A DNA stretch of 64,000 nt. It comes from Chlorocebus sabaeus (Eukaryota; Chordata; Mammalia; Primates; Cercopithecidae). The stretch spans positions 558,001-622,000 of the forward strand of contig NW_027328125.1 in NCBI RefSeq assembly GCF_047675955.1, read 5' to 3'. Of the stretch, positions 8,839 through 22,215 are shown piece by piece (the stretch's first letter is position 1; each line of letters begins with the position of its first letter). The position numbers and the translations under genes are program-made. Under the pieces are notes generated by a model. It was not told the origin of the DNA and searched no databases. It saw nothing but the letters and a program-made list of their open reading frames with translations.

Positions 8839-11582
8839 TTTCTCAGAAAGCTTCTTTACAGTTTTTAACGGTAGATATGTCCTTTTTCACCGTAACCCTC
8901 TAAGGGCTTCCAAATATCACTTTGCAAATTGCATAAGAACAGTGTTAGCGAAAGGCTTTTTGAGGAGAAAGCAGTAACTGTGAGTTGAATTAACCGAACA
9001 CAAAGCAGTTTCTCAGGAAGCTTCTTTCCAGTTTTTAAGGGAAGATTTTCCTTTTTCACCATAACCCTCTATGGGCTTCCAAATATCACTTTTCAAATTC
9101 CACAAGAACAGTCTTAGCGAAAGGCTTCTTGAGGGGAACGCAGTAACTCTGTGAGATGAATTAAGAGAATACAGAGCAGTTTCTCAGAAAGTTTCTCTTC
9201 AGTTTTTATCTTAGGATATCTCCTTTTTCACCATAGCCCACTGTGGGCTTCGAAATATCACTTTGCAAATTCCACAAGAAGAGTCTTAGGGAAAGGCTTC
9301 ATGAGGGGAAAGATGTAAGTCTCTGAGATGAATTAACAGAACACAAAGTAGTTTCTCAGAAATCTTCTTCCAGATTTTAACGGAAGATACTTCCTTTTTC
9401 ACCATAGCCCCCTATGGGCTTCCAAATATCACTTTCCAAATTCCACAAGATCAGCCTTAGCTAAAGGTTACTTGAGGAGAGATTTGTAACACTGTGAGAT
9501 GAATTAGCAGAACACAAAGCAGATTCTCAGAAAGATTCTTTCCACTTTTTAACGGAAGATACTTCTTTTTTCACCATAGCCCTCTATGGGCTTCCAAATA
9601 TCACTTTGCAAATTCCCCAAGAACAGTCTTAGCGAAAGACTGCTTGAGGGGAAAGCTGTAACTCTTGAGATGAATTAGCAGAACAGAAAGCAGTTTCTCA
9701 GAAAGCTTCTTTCCTGTTTTTTAACGGAAGTTATTTCCTTTTTCACCGTAGCCCTCTATGGGCTTCCAAATATCACTTTCCAAATTCCAGAAGCACAGTC
9801 TTAGCGAAAACTTCTTGAGGAGAAAGCTGTATCTCTGTGAGATGAATTAACAGAACACAAAGCAGTTTCTCAGAAAGCTTCTTTCCAGTTTTTAACAGAA
9901 GATATTTCCTTTTTCATCATATCCTTCTATGGCTTTACAAATATCACTTTGAAATTCCACAAGAACAGTCTTAGCGAAAGGCTTCTTGTGGAGAAAGCTG
10001 TAACCCTGTGAGATGAATTAACAGAACACAAGGCAGTTTCTCAGAAAGCTTCTTTTCAGTTTTTATCTTAGGATATTTCCTTTTTCACCATAGCCCACTA
10101 TGGGCTTCCAAATGTCACTTTGCAAATTCCACAAGAACAGTCTTAGCGAAAGGCTTCTAGAGGGGCAAGCTGTAACTCTGTGAGATGAACTAAGAGAACA
10201 CAAAGCAGTTTCTCAGAATGCTTCTTTCCAGTTTTTAACGGAAGATATTTCCTTTTTCACCATAACCCTATATGGGCTTCTAAATATCACTTTGCAAATT
10301 CCACAAGAACAGTCTTAGCGAAAGGCTTCTTGAGAGGAACGCAGTAACTCTGTGAGATGAATTAAAAGAACACAAAGCAATTTCTCAGAAAGGTTCTTTC
10401 CAGTTTTTAACGGAAGATCTTTCCTTTTTCACCATAGCCCTCTATGGGATTCCAAATATCACTTTCAAAATTCCAGAAGAACAGTCTTAGCGAAAGGCTT
10501 CTTGAGGGGAAAGCTGTAACTCTGTGAGATGAATTAACAGAACACAAAGTAGTTTCTCAGAAAGATTCTTTCCAGTTTTTAACGGAAGATATTCCCTTTT
10601 TCACCATAGCCCTCTATGGGCTTCCAATATCACTTTGAAAAATCCACAAGAAGAATCTTAGAGAATGGCTTCTTTCTGGGAAAGCAGTAACACTGTGAGA
10701 TGAATTAATAGAACACAGAGCAGTTTCTCAGAAAGCCTCTTTCAGTTTTTAACAAAAGATATTTCCTTTTTCACCATAGCCCTCTATGGGCTTCCAAATA
10801 TCACTTTGCAAATTCCACAAGAAGTGTCTTCGCGAAAGGCTTCTTGAGGGCAAAGCTGTAACACTGTGAGATGAATTAACAGAACACAAAGTAGTTTCTC
10901 AGAATGCTTCTTTTCAGTTTTTATCTTAGGATATTTCCTTTTTCACCTTAGCCCTCTATGGGCTTGAAAATATCACTATGAAATTTCCACATGAAGAGTC
11001 TCAGCGAAAGGATTCTTGAGGTGAAAGCAGTGACTCTGTGAGATGAATTAACAGAACACAAAGCAGTTTCTCAGAAAGCTTCTTTCCAGTTTTTAAAGGA
11101 AGATATTTCCTTTTTCACCGTAGACCTCTACGGGCTTCCAAATAACACTTTGCCAATTCCACAAGAAGAGTCTTAGCGAAAGGCATCTTGAAGGGAAGGC
11201 TGTAACTCTGTGAGATGAATTAACAGGACACAAAGCAGTTTCTCATAAAGCTTCCTTCCAGTTTTTATCGGAAGATATTTCCTTTTACACCGTAGCCCTG
11301 TATGGACTTCCAGATATCAATGTGCAAATTTCACAAGAACAGTCTTAGCGAAAGGCTTCTTGAGGGGAAAGCTGTAACTCTGTGAGATGAATTAACAGAA
11401 CACAGAGCAGTTTCTCAGAAAGCTTCTTTCCAGTTTTTAACGGAAGATATTTCCTTTTTCACCATAGCACTCTATGGGCTTCCAGATATCACCTTGAATA
11501 TTCCACAAGAACAGACTTAGCGAAAGGCTTCCTGAAGGGAATGCTGTAACACTGTGAGATGAATTAACAGAACACAGAGCAG
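8839..11582 (-). repeat. HOR unit 4, 16-mer, 2744 bp
   Basis: Full order m1-m16. Private bases seen: a9240 in m3, g9507 in the m4 tail (gaattagcag), t10281 in m9 and a10692 in the m11 tail. Confidence 0.95.
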
Positions 11583-13983
11583 TTTCTCAGAAAGCTTCTT
11601 TACAGTTTTTAACGGTAGATATTTCCTTTTTCACCTTAACCCTCTAAGGGCTTCCAAATATCACTTTGCAAATTGCATAAGAACAGTGTTAGCGAAAGGC
11701 TTTTTGAGGAGAAAGCAGTAACTGTGAGTTGAATTAACCGAACACAAAGCAGTTTCTCAGGAAGCTTCTTTCCAGTTTTTAAGGGAAGATTTTCCTTTTT
11801 CACCATAACCCTCTATGGGCTTCCAAATATCACTTTTCAAGTTCCACAAGAACAGTCTTAGCGAAAGGCTTCTTGAGGGGAATGCAGTAACTCTGTGAGA
11901 TGAATTAACAGAACACAAAGCAATTTCTCAGAAAGATTCTTCCCAGTTTTTATCTTAGGATATTTCCTTTTTCACCATAGCCCTCTATGGGCTTCCAAAT
12001 ATCACTTTGCAAATTCCCCAAGAACAGTCTTAGCGAAAGACTGCTTGAGGGGAAAGCTGTAACTCTTGAGATGAATTAGCAGAACACAAAGCAGTTTCTC
12101 AGAAAGCTTCTTTCCTGTTTTTTAACGGAAGTTATTTCCTTTTTCACCGTAGCCCTCTATGGGCTTCCAAATATCACTTTCCAAATTCCAGAAGCACAGT
12201 CTTAGCGAAAACTTCTTGAGGAGAAAGCTGTATCTCTGTGAGATGAATTAACAGAACACAAAGCAGTTTCTCAGAAAGCTTCTTTCCAGTTTTTAACAGA
12301 AGATATTTCCTTTTTCATCATATCCTTCTATGGCTTTACAAATATCACTTTGAAATTCCACAAGAACAGTCTTAGCGAAAGGCTTCTTGTGGAGAAAGCT
12401 GTAACCCTGTGAGACGAATTAACAGAACACAAGGCAGTTTCTCAGAAAGCTTCTTTTCAGTTTTTATCTTAGGATATTTCCTTTTTCACCATAGCCCACT
12501 ATGGGCTTCCAAATGTCACTTTGCAAATTCCACAAGAACAGTCTTAGCGAAAGGCTTCTAGAGGGGCAAGCTGTAACTCTGTGAGATGAACTAAGAGAAC
12601 ACAAAGCAGTTTCTCAGAATGCTTCTTTCCAGTTTTTAACGGAAGATATTTCCTTTTTCACCATAACCCTATATGGGCTTCCAAATATCACTTTGCAAAT
12701 TCCACAAGAACAGTCTTAGCGAAAGGCTTCTTGAGAGGAACGCAGTAACTCTGTGAGATGAATTAAAAGAACACAAAGCAATTTCTCAGAAAGGTTCTTT
12801 CCAGTTTTTAACGGAAGATCTTTCCTTTTTCACCATAGCCCTCTATGGGATTCCAAATATCACTTTCAAAATTCCAGAAGAACAGTCTTAGCGAAAGGCT
12901 TCTTGAGGGGAAAGCTGTAACTCTGTGAGATGAATTAACAGAACACAAAGTAGTTTCTCAGAAAGATTCTTTCCAGTTTTTAACGGAAGATATTCCCTTT
13001 TTCACCATAGCCCTCTATGGGCTTCCAATATCACTTTGAAAAATCCACAAGAAGAATCTTAGAGAATGGCTTCTTTCTGGGAAAGCAGTAACTCTGTGAG
13101 ATGAATTAATAGAACACAGAGCAGTTTCTCAGAAAGCCTCTTTCAGTTTTTAACAAAAGATATTTCCTTTTTCACCATAGCCCTCTATGGGCTTCCAAAT
13201 ATCACTTTGCAAATTCCACAAGAAGTGTCTTCGCGAAAGGCTTCTTGAGGGCAAAGCTGTAACACTGTGAGATGAATTAACAGAACACAAAGTAGTTTCT
13301 CAGAATGCTTCTTTTCAGTTTTTATCTTAGGATATTTCCTTTTTCACCTTAGCCCTCTATGGGCTTGAAAATATCACTATGAAATTTCCACATGAAGAGT
13401 CTCAGCGAAAGGATTCTTGAGGTGAAAGCAGTGACTCTGTGAGATGAATTAACAGAACACAAAGCAGTTTCTCAGAAAGCTTCTTTCCAGTTTTTAAAGG
13501 AAGATATTTCCTTTTTCACCGTAGACCTCTACGGGCTTCCAAATAACACTTTGCCAATTCCACAAGAAGAGTCTTAGCGAAAGGCATCTTGAAGGGAAGG
13601 CTGTAACTCTGTGAGATGAATTAACAGGACACAAAGCAGTTTCTCATAAAGCTTCCTTCCAGTTTTTATCGGAAGATATTTCCTTTTACACCGTAGCCCT
13701 GTATGGACTTCCAGATATCAATGTGCAAATTTCACAAGAACAGTCTTAGCGAAAGGCTTCTTGAGGGGAAAGCTGTAACTCTGTGAGATGAATTAACAGA
13801 ACACAGAGCAGTTTCTCAGAAAGCTTCTTTCCAGTTTTTAACGGAAGATATTTCCTTTTTCACCATAGCACTCTATGGGCTTCCAGATATCACCTTGAAT
13901 ATTCCACAAGAACAGACTTAGCGAAAGGCTTCCTGAAGGGAATGCTGTAACACTGTGAGATGAATTAACAGAACACAGAGCAG
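11583..13983 (-). repeat. HOR unit 5, 14-mer, 2401 bp
   Basis: Order m1, m2, h, m6-m16; m3-m5 are replaced by the single monomer h. Its m1 is the gatatttcc/ccttaaccc form. Private bases: g11841 (caagttcc) and c12415 (gagacgaatt). Confidence 0.95.
11924..12094 (-). repeat. Novel monomer h (171 bp), in unit 5
   Basis: The left half has caatttctcagaaagattc, ttcccagttttt and tatcttaggatatttcc; the right half is m5-like from caccatagccctctatggg through aattccccaagaac. The left half is not identical to any of m1-m16. It resembles m3/m8/m13 in the tatcttaggatat block but lacks the m3-specific changes. Confidence 0.9.
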
Positions 13984-16727
13984 TTTCTCAGAAAGCTTCT
14001 TTACAGTTTTTAACGGTAGATATTTCCTTTTTCACCTTAACCCTCTAAGGGCTTCCAAATATCACTTTGCAAATTGCATAAGAACAGTGTTAGCGAAAGG
14101 CTTTTTGAGGAGAAAGCAGTAACTGTGAGTTGAATTAACCGAACACAAAGCAGTTTCTCAGGAAGCTTCTTTCCAGTTTTTAAGGGAAGATTTTCCTTTC
14201 TCACCATAACCCTCTATGGGCTTCCAAATATCACTTTTCAAATTCCACAAGAACAGTCTTAGCGAAAGGCTTCTTGAGGGGAACGCAGTAACTCTGTGAG
14301 ATGAATTAAGAGAATACAGAGCAGTTTCTCAGAAAGTTTCTCTTCAGTTTTTATCTTAGGATATCTCCTTTTTCACCATAGCCCTCTGTGGGCTTCGAAA
14401 TATCACTTTGCAAATTCCACAAGAAGAGTCTTAGGGAAAGGCTTCATGAGGGGAAAGATGTAAGTCTCTGAGATGAATTAACAGAACACAAAGTAGTTTC
14501 TCAGAAATCTTCTTCCAGATTTTAACGGAAGATACTTCCTTTTTCACCATAGCCCCCTATGGGCTTCCAAATATCACTTTCCAAATTCCACAAGATCAGC
14601 CTTAGCTAAAGGTTACTTGAGGAGAGATTTGTAACACTGTGAGATGAATTAACAGAACACAAAGCAGATTCTCAGAAAGATTCTTTCCACTTTTAAACGG
14701 AAGATACTTCTTTTTTCACCATAGCCCTCTATGGGCTTCCAAATATCACTTTGCAAATTCCCCAAGAACAGTCTTAGCGAAAGACTGCTTGAGGGGAAAG
14801 CTGTAACTCTTGAGATGAATTAGCAGAACAGAAAGCAGTTTCTCAGAAAGCTTCTTTCCTGTTTTTTAACGGAAGTTATTTCCTTTTTCACCGTAGCCCT
14901 CTATGGGCTTCCAAATATCACTTTCCAAATTCCAGAAGCACAGTCTTAGCGAAAACTTCTTGAGGAGAAAGCTGTATCTCTGTGAGATGAATTAACAGAA
15001 CACAAAGCAGTTTCTCAGAAAGCTTCTTTCCAGTTTTTAACAGAAGATATTTCCTTTTTCATCATATCCTTCTATGGCTTTACAAATATCACTTTGAAAT
15101 TCCACAAGAACAGTCTTAGCGAAAGGCTTCTTGTGGAGAAAGCTGTAACCCTGTGAGATGAATTAACAGAACACAAGGCAGTTTCTCAGAAAGCTTCTTT
15201 TCAGTTTTTATCTTAGGATATTTCCTTTTTCACCATAGCCCACTATGGGCTTCCAAATGTCACTTTGCAAATTCCACAAGAACAGTCTTAGCGAAAGGCT
15301 TCTAGAGGGGCAAGCTGTAACTCTGTGAGATGAACTAAGAGAACACAAAGCAGTTTCTCAGAATGCTTCTTTCCAGTTTTTAACGGAAGATATTTCCTTT
15401 TTCACCATAACCCTATATGGGCTTCCAAATATCACTTTGCAAATTCCACAAGAACAGTCTTAGCGAAAGGCTTCTTGAGAGGAACGCAGTAACTCTGTGA
15501 GATGAATTAAAAGAACACAAAGCAATTTCTCAGAAAGGTTCTTTCCAGTTTTTAACGGAAGATCTTTCCTTTTTCACCATAGCCCTCTATGGGATTCCAA
15601 ATATCACTTTCAAAATTCCAGAAGAACAGTCTTAGCGAAAGGCTTCTTGAGGGGAAAGCTGTAACTCTGTGAGATGAATTAACAGAACACAAAGTAGTTT
15701 CTCAGAAAGATTCTTTCCAGTTTTTAACGGAAGATATTCCCTTTTTCACCATAGCCCTCTATGGGCTTCCAATATCACTTTGAAAAATCCACAAGAAGAA
15801 TCTTAGAGAATGGCTTCTTTCTGGGAAAGCAGTAACTCTGTGAGATGAATTAATAGAACACAGAGCAGTTTCTCAGAAAGCCTCTTTCAGTTTTTAACAA
15901 AAGATATTTCCTTTTTCACCATAGCCCTCTATGGGCTTCCAAATATCACTTTGCAAATTCCACAAGAAGTGTCTTCGCGAAAGGCTTCTTGAGAGCAAAG
16001 CTGTAACACTGTGAGATGAATTAACAGAACACAAAGTAGTTTCTCAGAATGCTTCTTTTCAGTTTTTATCTTAGGATATTTCCTTTTTCACCTTAGCCCT
16101 CTATGGGCTTGAAAATATCACTATGAAATTTCCACATGAAGAGTCTCAGCGAAAGGATTCTTGAGGTGAAAGCAGTGACTCTGTGAGATGAATTAACAGA
16201 ACACAAAGCAGTTTCTCAGAAAGCTTCTTTCCAGTTTTTAAAGGAAGATATTTCCTTTTTCACCGTAGACCTCTACGGGCTTCCAAATAACACTTTGCCA
16301 ATTCCACAAGAAGAGTCTTAGCGAAAGGCATCTTGAAGGGAAGGCTGTAACTCTGTGAGATGAATTAACAGGACACAAAGCAGTTTCTCATAAAGCTTCC
16401 TTCCTGTTTTTATCGGAAGATATTTCCTTTTACACCGTAGCCCTGTATGGACTTCCAGATATCAATGTGCAAATTTCACAAGAACAGTCTTAGCGAAAGT
16501 CTTCTTGAGGGGAAAGCTGTAACTCTGTGAGATGAATTAACAGAACACAGAGCAGTTTCTCAGAAAGCTTCTTTCCAGTTTTTAACGGAAGATATTTCCT
16601 TTTTCACCATAGCACTCTATGGGCTTCCAGATATCACCTTGAATATTCCACAAGAACAGACTTAGCGAAAGGCTTCCTGAAGGGAATGCTGTAACACTGT
16701 GAGATGAATTAACAGAACACAGAGCAG
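13984..16727 (-). repeat. HOR unit 6, 16-mer, 2744 bp
   Basis: Full order. Its m2 has tttctcacc (c14200), shared only with unit 7; its m5 has ttttaaacgg, shared with units 7 and 13. Private bases: a15994 (gagagcaaag) and t16405 (ttcctgttttt in m15). The m15 tail is the aaagtcttc form. Confidence 0.95.
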
Positions 16728-19471
16728 TTTCTCAGAAAGCTTCTTTACAGTTTTTAACGGTAGATATGTCCTTTTTCACCGTAACCCTCTAAGGGCTTCC
16801 AAATATCACTTTGCAAATTGCATAAGAACAGTGTTAGCGAAAGGCTTTTTGAGGAGAAAGCAGTAACTGTGAGTTGAATTAACCGAACACAAAGCAGTTT
16901 CTCAGGAAGCTTCTTTCCAGTTTTTAAGGGAAGATTTTCCTTTCTCACCATAACCCTCTATGGGCTTCCAAATATCACTTTTCAAATTCCACAAGAACAG
17001 TCTTAGCGAAAGGCTTCTTGAGGGGAACGCAGTAACTCTGTGAGATGAATTAAGAGAATACAGAGCAGTTTCTCAGAAAGTTTCTCTTCAGTTTTTATCT
17101 TAGGATATCTCCTTTTTCACCATAGCCCTCTGTGGGCTTCGAAATATCACTTTGCAAATTCCACAAGAAGAGTCTTAGGGAAAGGCTTCATGAGGGGAAA
17201 GATGTAAGTCTCTGAGATGAATTAACAGAACACAAAGTAGTTTCTCAGAAATCTTCTTCCAGATTTTAACGGAAGATACTTCCTTTTTCACCATAGCCCC
17301 CTATGGGCTTCCAAATATCACTTTCCAAATTCCACAAGATCAGCCTTAGCTAAAGGTTACTTGAGGAGAGATTTGTAACACTGTGAGATGAATTAACAGA
17401 ACACAAAGCAGATTCTCAGAAAGATTCTTTCCACTTTTAAACGGAAGATACTTCTTTTTTCACCATAGCCCTCTATGGGCTTCCAAATATCACTTTGCAA
17501 ATTCCCCAAGAACAGTCTTAGCGAAAGACTGCTTGAGGGGAAAGCTGTAACTCTTGAGATGAATTAGCAGAACAGAAAGCAGTTTCTCAGAAAGCTTCTT
17601 TCCTGTTTTTTAACGGAAGTTATTTCCTTTTTCACCGTAGCCCTCTATGGGCTTCCAAATATCACTTTCCAAATTCCAGAAGCACAGTCTTAGCGAAAAC
17701 TTCTTGAGGAGAAAGCTGTATCTCTGTGAGATGAATTAACAGAACACAAAGCAGTTTCTCAGAAAGCTTCTTTCCAGTTTTTAACAGAAGATATTTCCTT
17801 TTTCATCATATCCTTCTATGGCTTTACAAATATCACTTTGAAATTCCACAAGAACAGTCTTAGCGAAAGGCTTCTTGTGGAGAAAGCTGTAACCCTGTGA
17901 GATGAATTAACAGAACACAAGGCAGTTTCTCAGAAAGCTTCTTTTCAGTTTTTATCTTAGGATATTTCCTTTTTCACCATAGCCCACTATGGGCTTCCAA
18001 ATGTCACTTTGCAAATTCCACAAGAACAGTCTTAGCGAAAGGCTTCTAGAGGGGCAAGCTGTAACTCTGTGAGATGAACTAAGAGAACACAAAGCAGTTT
18101 CTCAGAATGCTTCTTTCCAGTTTTTAACGGAAGATATTTCCTTTTTCACCATAACCCTATATGGGCTTCCAAATATCACTTTGCAAATTCCACAAGAACA
18201 GTCTTAGCGAAAGGCTTCTTGAGAGGAACGCAGTAACTCTGTGAGATGAATTAAAAGAACACAAAGCAATTTCTCAGAAAGGTTCTTTCCAGTTTTTAAC
18301 GGAAGATCTTTCCTTTTTCACCATAGCCCTCTATGGGATTCCAAATATCACTTTCAAAATTCCAGAAGAACAGTCTTAGCGAAAGGCTTCTTGAGGGGAA
18401 AGCTGTAACTCTGTGAGATGAATTAACAGAACACAAAGTAGTTTCTCAGAAAGATTCTTTCCAGTTTTTAACGGAAGATATTCCCTTTTTCACCATAGCC
18501 CTCTATGGGCTTCCAATATCACTTTGAAAAATCCACAAGAAGAATCTTAGAGAATGGCTTCTTTCTGGGAAAGCAGTAACTCTGTGAGATGAATTAATAG
18601 AACACAGAGCAGTTTCTCAGAAAGCCTCTTTCAGTTTTTAACAAAAGATATTTCCTTTTTCACCATAGCCCTCTATGGGCTTCCAAATATCACTTTGCAA
18701 ATTCCACAAGAAGTGTCTTCGCGAAAGGCTTCTTGAGGGCAAAGCTGTAACACTGTGAGATGAATTAACAGAACACAAAGTAGTTTCTCAGAATGCTTCT
18801 TTTCAGTTTTTATCTTAGGATATTTCCTTTTTCACCTTAGCCCTCTATGGGCTTGAAAATATCACTATGAAATTTCCACATGAAGAGTCTCAGCGAAAGG
18901 ATTCTTGAGGTGAAAGCAGTGACTCTGTGAGATGAATTAACAGAACACAAAGCAGTTTCTCAGAAAGCTTCTTTCCAGTTTTTAAAGGAAGATATTTCCT
19001 TTTTCACCGTAGACCTCTACGGGCTTCCAAATAACACTTTGCCAATTCCACAAGAAGAGTCTTAGCGAAAGGCATCTTGAAGGGAAGGCTGTAACTCTGT
19101 GAGATGAATTAACAGGACACAAAGCAGTTTCTCATAAAGCTTCCTTCCAGTTTTTATCGGAAGATATTTCCTTTTACACCGTAGCCCTGTATGGACTTCC
19201 AGATATCAATGTGCAAATTTCACAAGAACAGTCTTAGCGAAAGTCTTCTTGAGGGGAAAGCTGTAACTCTGTGAGATGAATTAACAGAACACAGAGCAGT
19301 TTCTCAGAAAGCTTCTTTCCAGTTTTTAACGGAAGATATTTCCTTTTTCACCATAGCACTCTATGGGCTTCCAGATATCACCTTGAATATTCCACAAGAA
19401 CAGACTTAGCGAAAGGCTTCCTGAAGGGAATGCTGTAACACTGTGAGATGAATTAACAGAACACAGAGCAG
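16728..19471 (-). repeat. HOR unit 7, 16-mer, 2744 bp
   Basis: Full order. It shares the m2 change (c16944) and the m5 ttttaaacgg form with unit 6, exactly 2744 bp away, but its m1 is the gatatgtcc/ccgta form. This points to an exchange between m1 and m2 after a local duplication. Confidence 0.95.
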
Positions 19472-22215
19472 TTTCTCAGAAAGCTTCTTTACAGTTTTTA
19501 ACGGTAGATATTTCCTTTTTCACCTTAACCCTCTAAGGGCTTCCAAATATCACTTTGCAAATTGCATAAGAACAGTGTTAGCGAAAGGCTTTTTGAGGAG
19601 AAAGCAGTAACTGTGAGTTGAATTAACCGAACACAAAGCAGTTTCTCAGGAAGCTTCTTTCCAGTTTTTAAGGGAAGATTTTCCTTTTTCACCATAACCC
19701 TCTATGGGCTTCCAAATATCACTTTTCAAATTCCACAAGAACAGTCTTAGCGAAAGGCTTCTTGAGGGGAACGCAGTAACTCTGTGAGATGAATTAAGAG
19801 AATACAGAGCAGTTTCTCAGAAAGTTTCTCTTCAGTTTTTATCTTAGGATATCTCCTTTTTCACCATAGCCCTCTGTGGGCTTCGAAATATCACTTTGCA
19901 AATTCCACAAGAAGAGTCTTAGGGAAAGGCTTCATGAGGGGAAAGATGTAAGTCTCTGAGATGAATTAACAGAACACAAAGTAGTTTCTCAGAAATCTTC
20001 TTCCAGATTTTAACGGAAGATACTTCCTTTTTCACCATAGCCCCCTATAGGCTTCCAAATATCACTTTCCAAATTCCACAAGATCAGCCTTAGCTAAAGG
20101 TTACTTGAGGAGAGATTTGTAACACTGTGAGATGAATTAACAGAACACAAAGCAGATTCTCAGAAAGCTTCTTTCCACTTTTTAACGGAAGATACTTCTT
20201 TTTTCACCATAGCCCTCTATGGGCTTCCAAATATCACTTTGCAAATTCCCCAAGAACAGTCTTAGCGAAAGACTGCTTGAGGGGAAAGCTGTAACTCTTG
20301 AGATGAATTGGCAGAACACAAAGCAGTTTCTCAGAAAGCTTCTTTCCTGTTTTTTAACGGAAGTTATTTCCTTTTTCACCGTAGCCCTCTATGGGCTTCC
20401 AAATATCACTTTCCAAATTCCAGAAGCACAGTCTTAGCGAAAACTTCTTGAGGAGAAAGCTGTATCTCTGTGAGATGAATTAACAGAACACAAAGCAGTT
20501 TCTCAGAAAGCTTCTTTCCAGTTTTTAACAGAAGATATTTCCTTTTTCATCATATCCTTCTATGGCTTTACAAATATCACTTTGAAATTCCACAAGAACA
20601 GTCTTAGCGAAAGGCTTCTTGTGGAGAAAGCTGTAACCCTGTGAGATGAATTAACAGAACACAAGGCAGTTTCTCAGAAAGCTTCTTTTCAGTTTTTATC
20701 TTAGGATATTTCCTTTTTCACCATAGCCCACTATGGGCTTCCAAATGTCACTTTGCAAATTCCACAAGAACAGTCTTAGCGAAAGGCTTCTAGAGGGGCA
20801 AGCTGTAACTCTGTGAGATGAACTAAGAGAACACAAAGCAGTTTCTCAGAATGCTTCTTTCCAGTTTTTAACGGAAGATATTTCCTTTTTCACCATAACC
20901 CTATATGGGCTTCCAAATATCACTTTGCAAATTCCACAAGAACAGTCTTAGCGAAAGGCTTCTTGAGAGGAACGCAGTAACTCTGTGAGATGAATTAAAA
21001 GAACACAAAGCAATTTCTCAGAAAGGTTCTTTCCAGTTTTTAACGGAAGATCTTTCCTTTTTCACCATAGCCCTCTATGGGATTCCAAATATCACTTTCA
21101 AAATTCCAGAAGAACAGTCTTAGCGAAAGGCTTCTTGAGGGGAAAGCTGTAACTCTGTGAGATGAATTAACAGAACACAAAGTAGTTTCTCAGAAAGATT
21201 CTTTCCAGTTTTTAACGGAAGATATTCCCTTTTTCACCATAGCCCTCTATGGGCTTCCAATATCACTTTGAAAAATCCACAAGAAGAATCTTAGAGAATG
21301 GCTTCTTTCTGGGAAAGCAGTAACTCTGTGAGATGAATTAATAGAACACAGAGCAGTTTCTCAGAAAGCCTCTTTCAGTTTTTAACAAAAGATATTTCCT
21401 TTTTCACCATAGCCCTCTATGGGCTTCCAAATATCACTTTGCAAATTCCACAAGAAGTGTCTTCGCGAAAGGCTTCTTGAGGGCAAAGCTGTAACACTGT
21501 GAGATGAATTAACAGAACACAAAGTAGTTTCTCAGAATGCTTCTTTTCAGTTTTTATCTTAGGATATTTCCTTTTTCACCTTAGCCCTCTATGGGCTTGA
21601 AAATATCACTATGAAATTTCCACATGAAGAGTCTCAGCGAAAGGATTCTTGAGGTGAAAGCAGTGACTCTGTGAGATGAATTAACAGAACACAAAGCAGT
21701 TTCTCAGAAAGCTTCTTTCCAGTTTTTAAAGGAAGATATTTCCTTTTTCACCGTAGACCTCTACGGGCTTCCAAATAACACTTTGCCAATTCCACAAGAA
21801 GAGTCTTAGCGAAAGGCATCTTGAAGGGAAGGCTGTAACTCTGTGAGATGAATTAACAGGACACAAAGCAGTTTCTCATAAAGCTTCCTTCCAGTTTTTA
21901 TCGGAAGATATTTCCTTTTACACCGTAGCCCTGTATGGACTTCCAGATATCAATGTGCAAATTTCACAAGAACAGTCTTAGCGAAAGGCTTCTTGAGGGG
22001 AAAGCTGTAACTCTGTGAGATGAATTAACAGAACACAGAGCAGTTTCTCAGAAAGCTTCTTTCCAGTTTTTAACGGAAGATATTTCCTTTTTCACCATAG
22101 CACTCTATGGGCTTCCAGATATCACCTTGAATATTCCACAAGAACAGACTTAGCGAAAGGCTTCCTGAAGGGAATGCTGTAACACTGTGAGATGAATTAA
22201 CAGAACACAGAGCAG
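19472..22215 (-). repeat. HOR unit 8, 16-mer, 2744 bp
   Basis: Full order. It carries a20049 in m4 (ccctataggc), shared with units 9, 15 and 16. A private g at 20310 (gaattggcag) removes an in-frame stop and creates a chance 72-codon reading frame at 20219-20437. Confidence 0.95.

Noticed and set aside
20182..20379. 65-codon minus-strand open reading frame in m5-m6 of unit 8
   Set aside because: It overlaps the chance frame on the other strand, depends on variant bases of this unit and has no copy in the other units. It is satellite DNA.
20219..20437. 72-codon plus-strand open reading frame
   Set aside because: It exists only because of the single private base g20310, which removes a stop in one unit. 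All other copies of the same stretch are interrupted.
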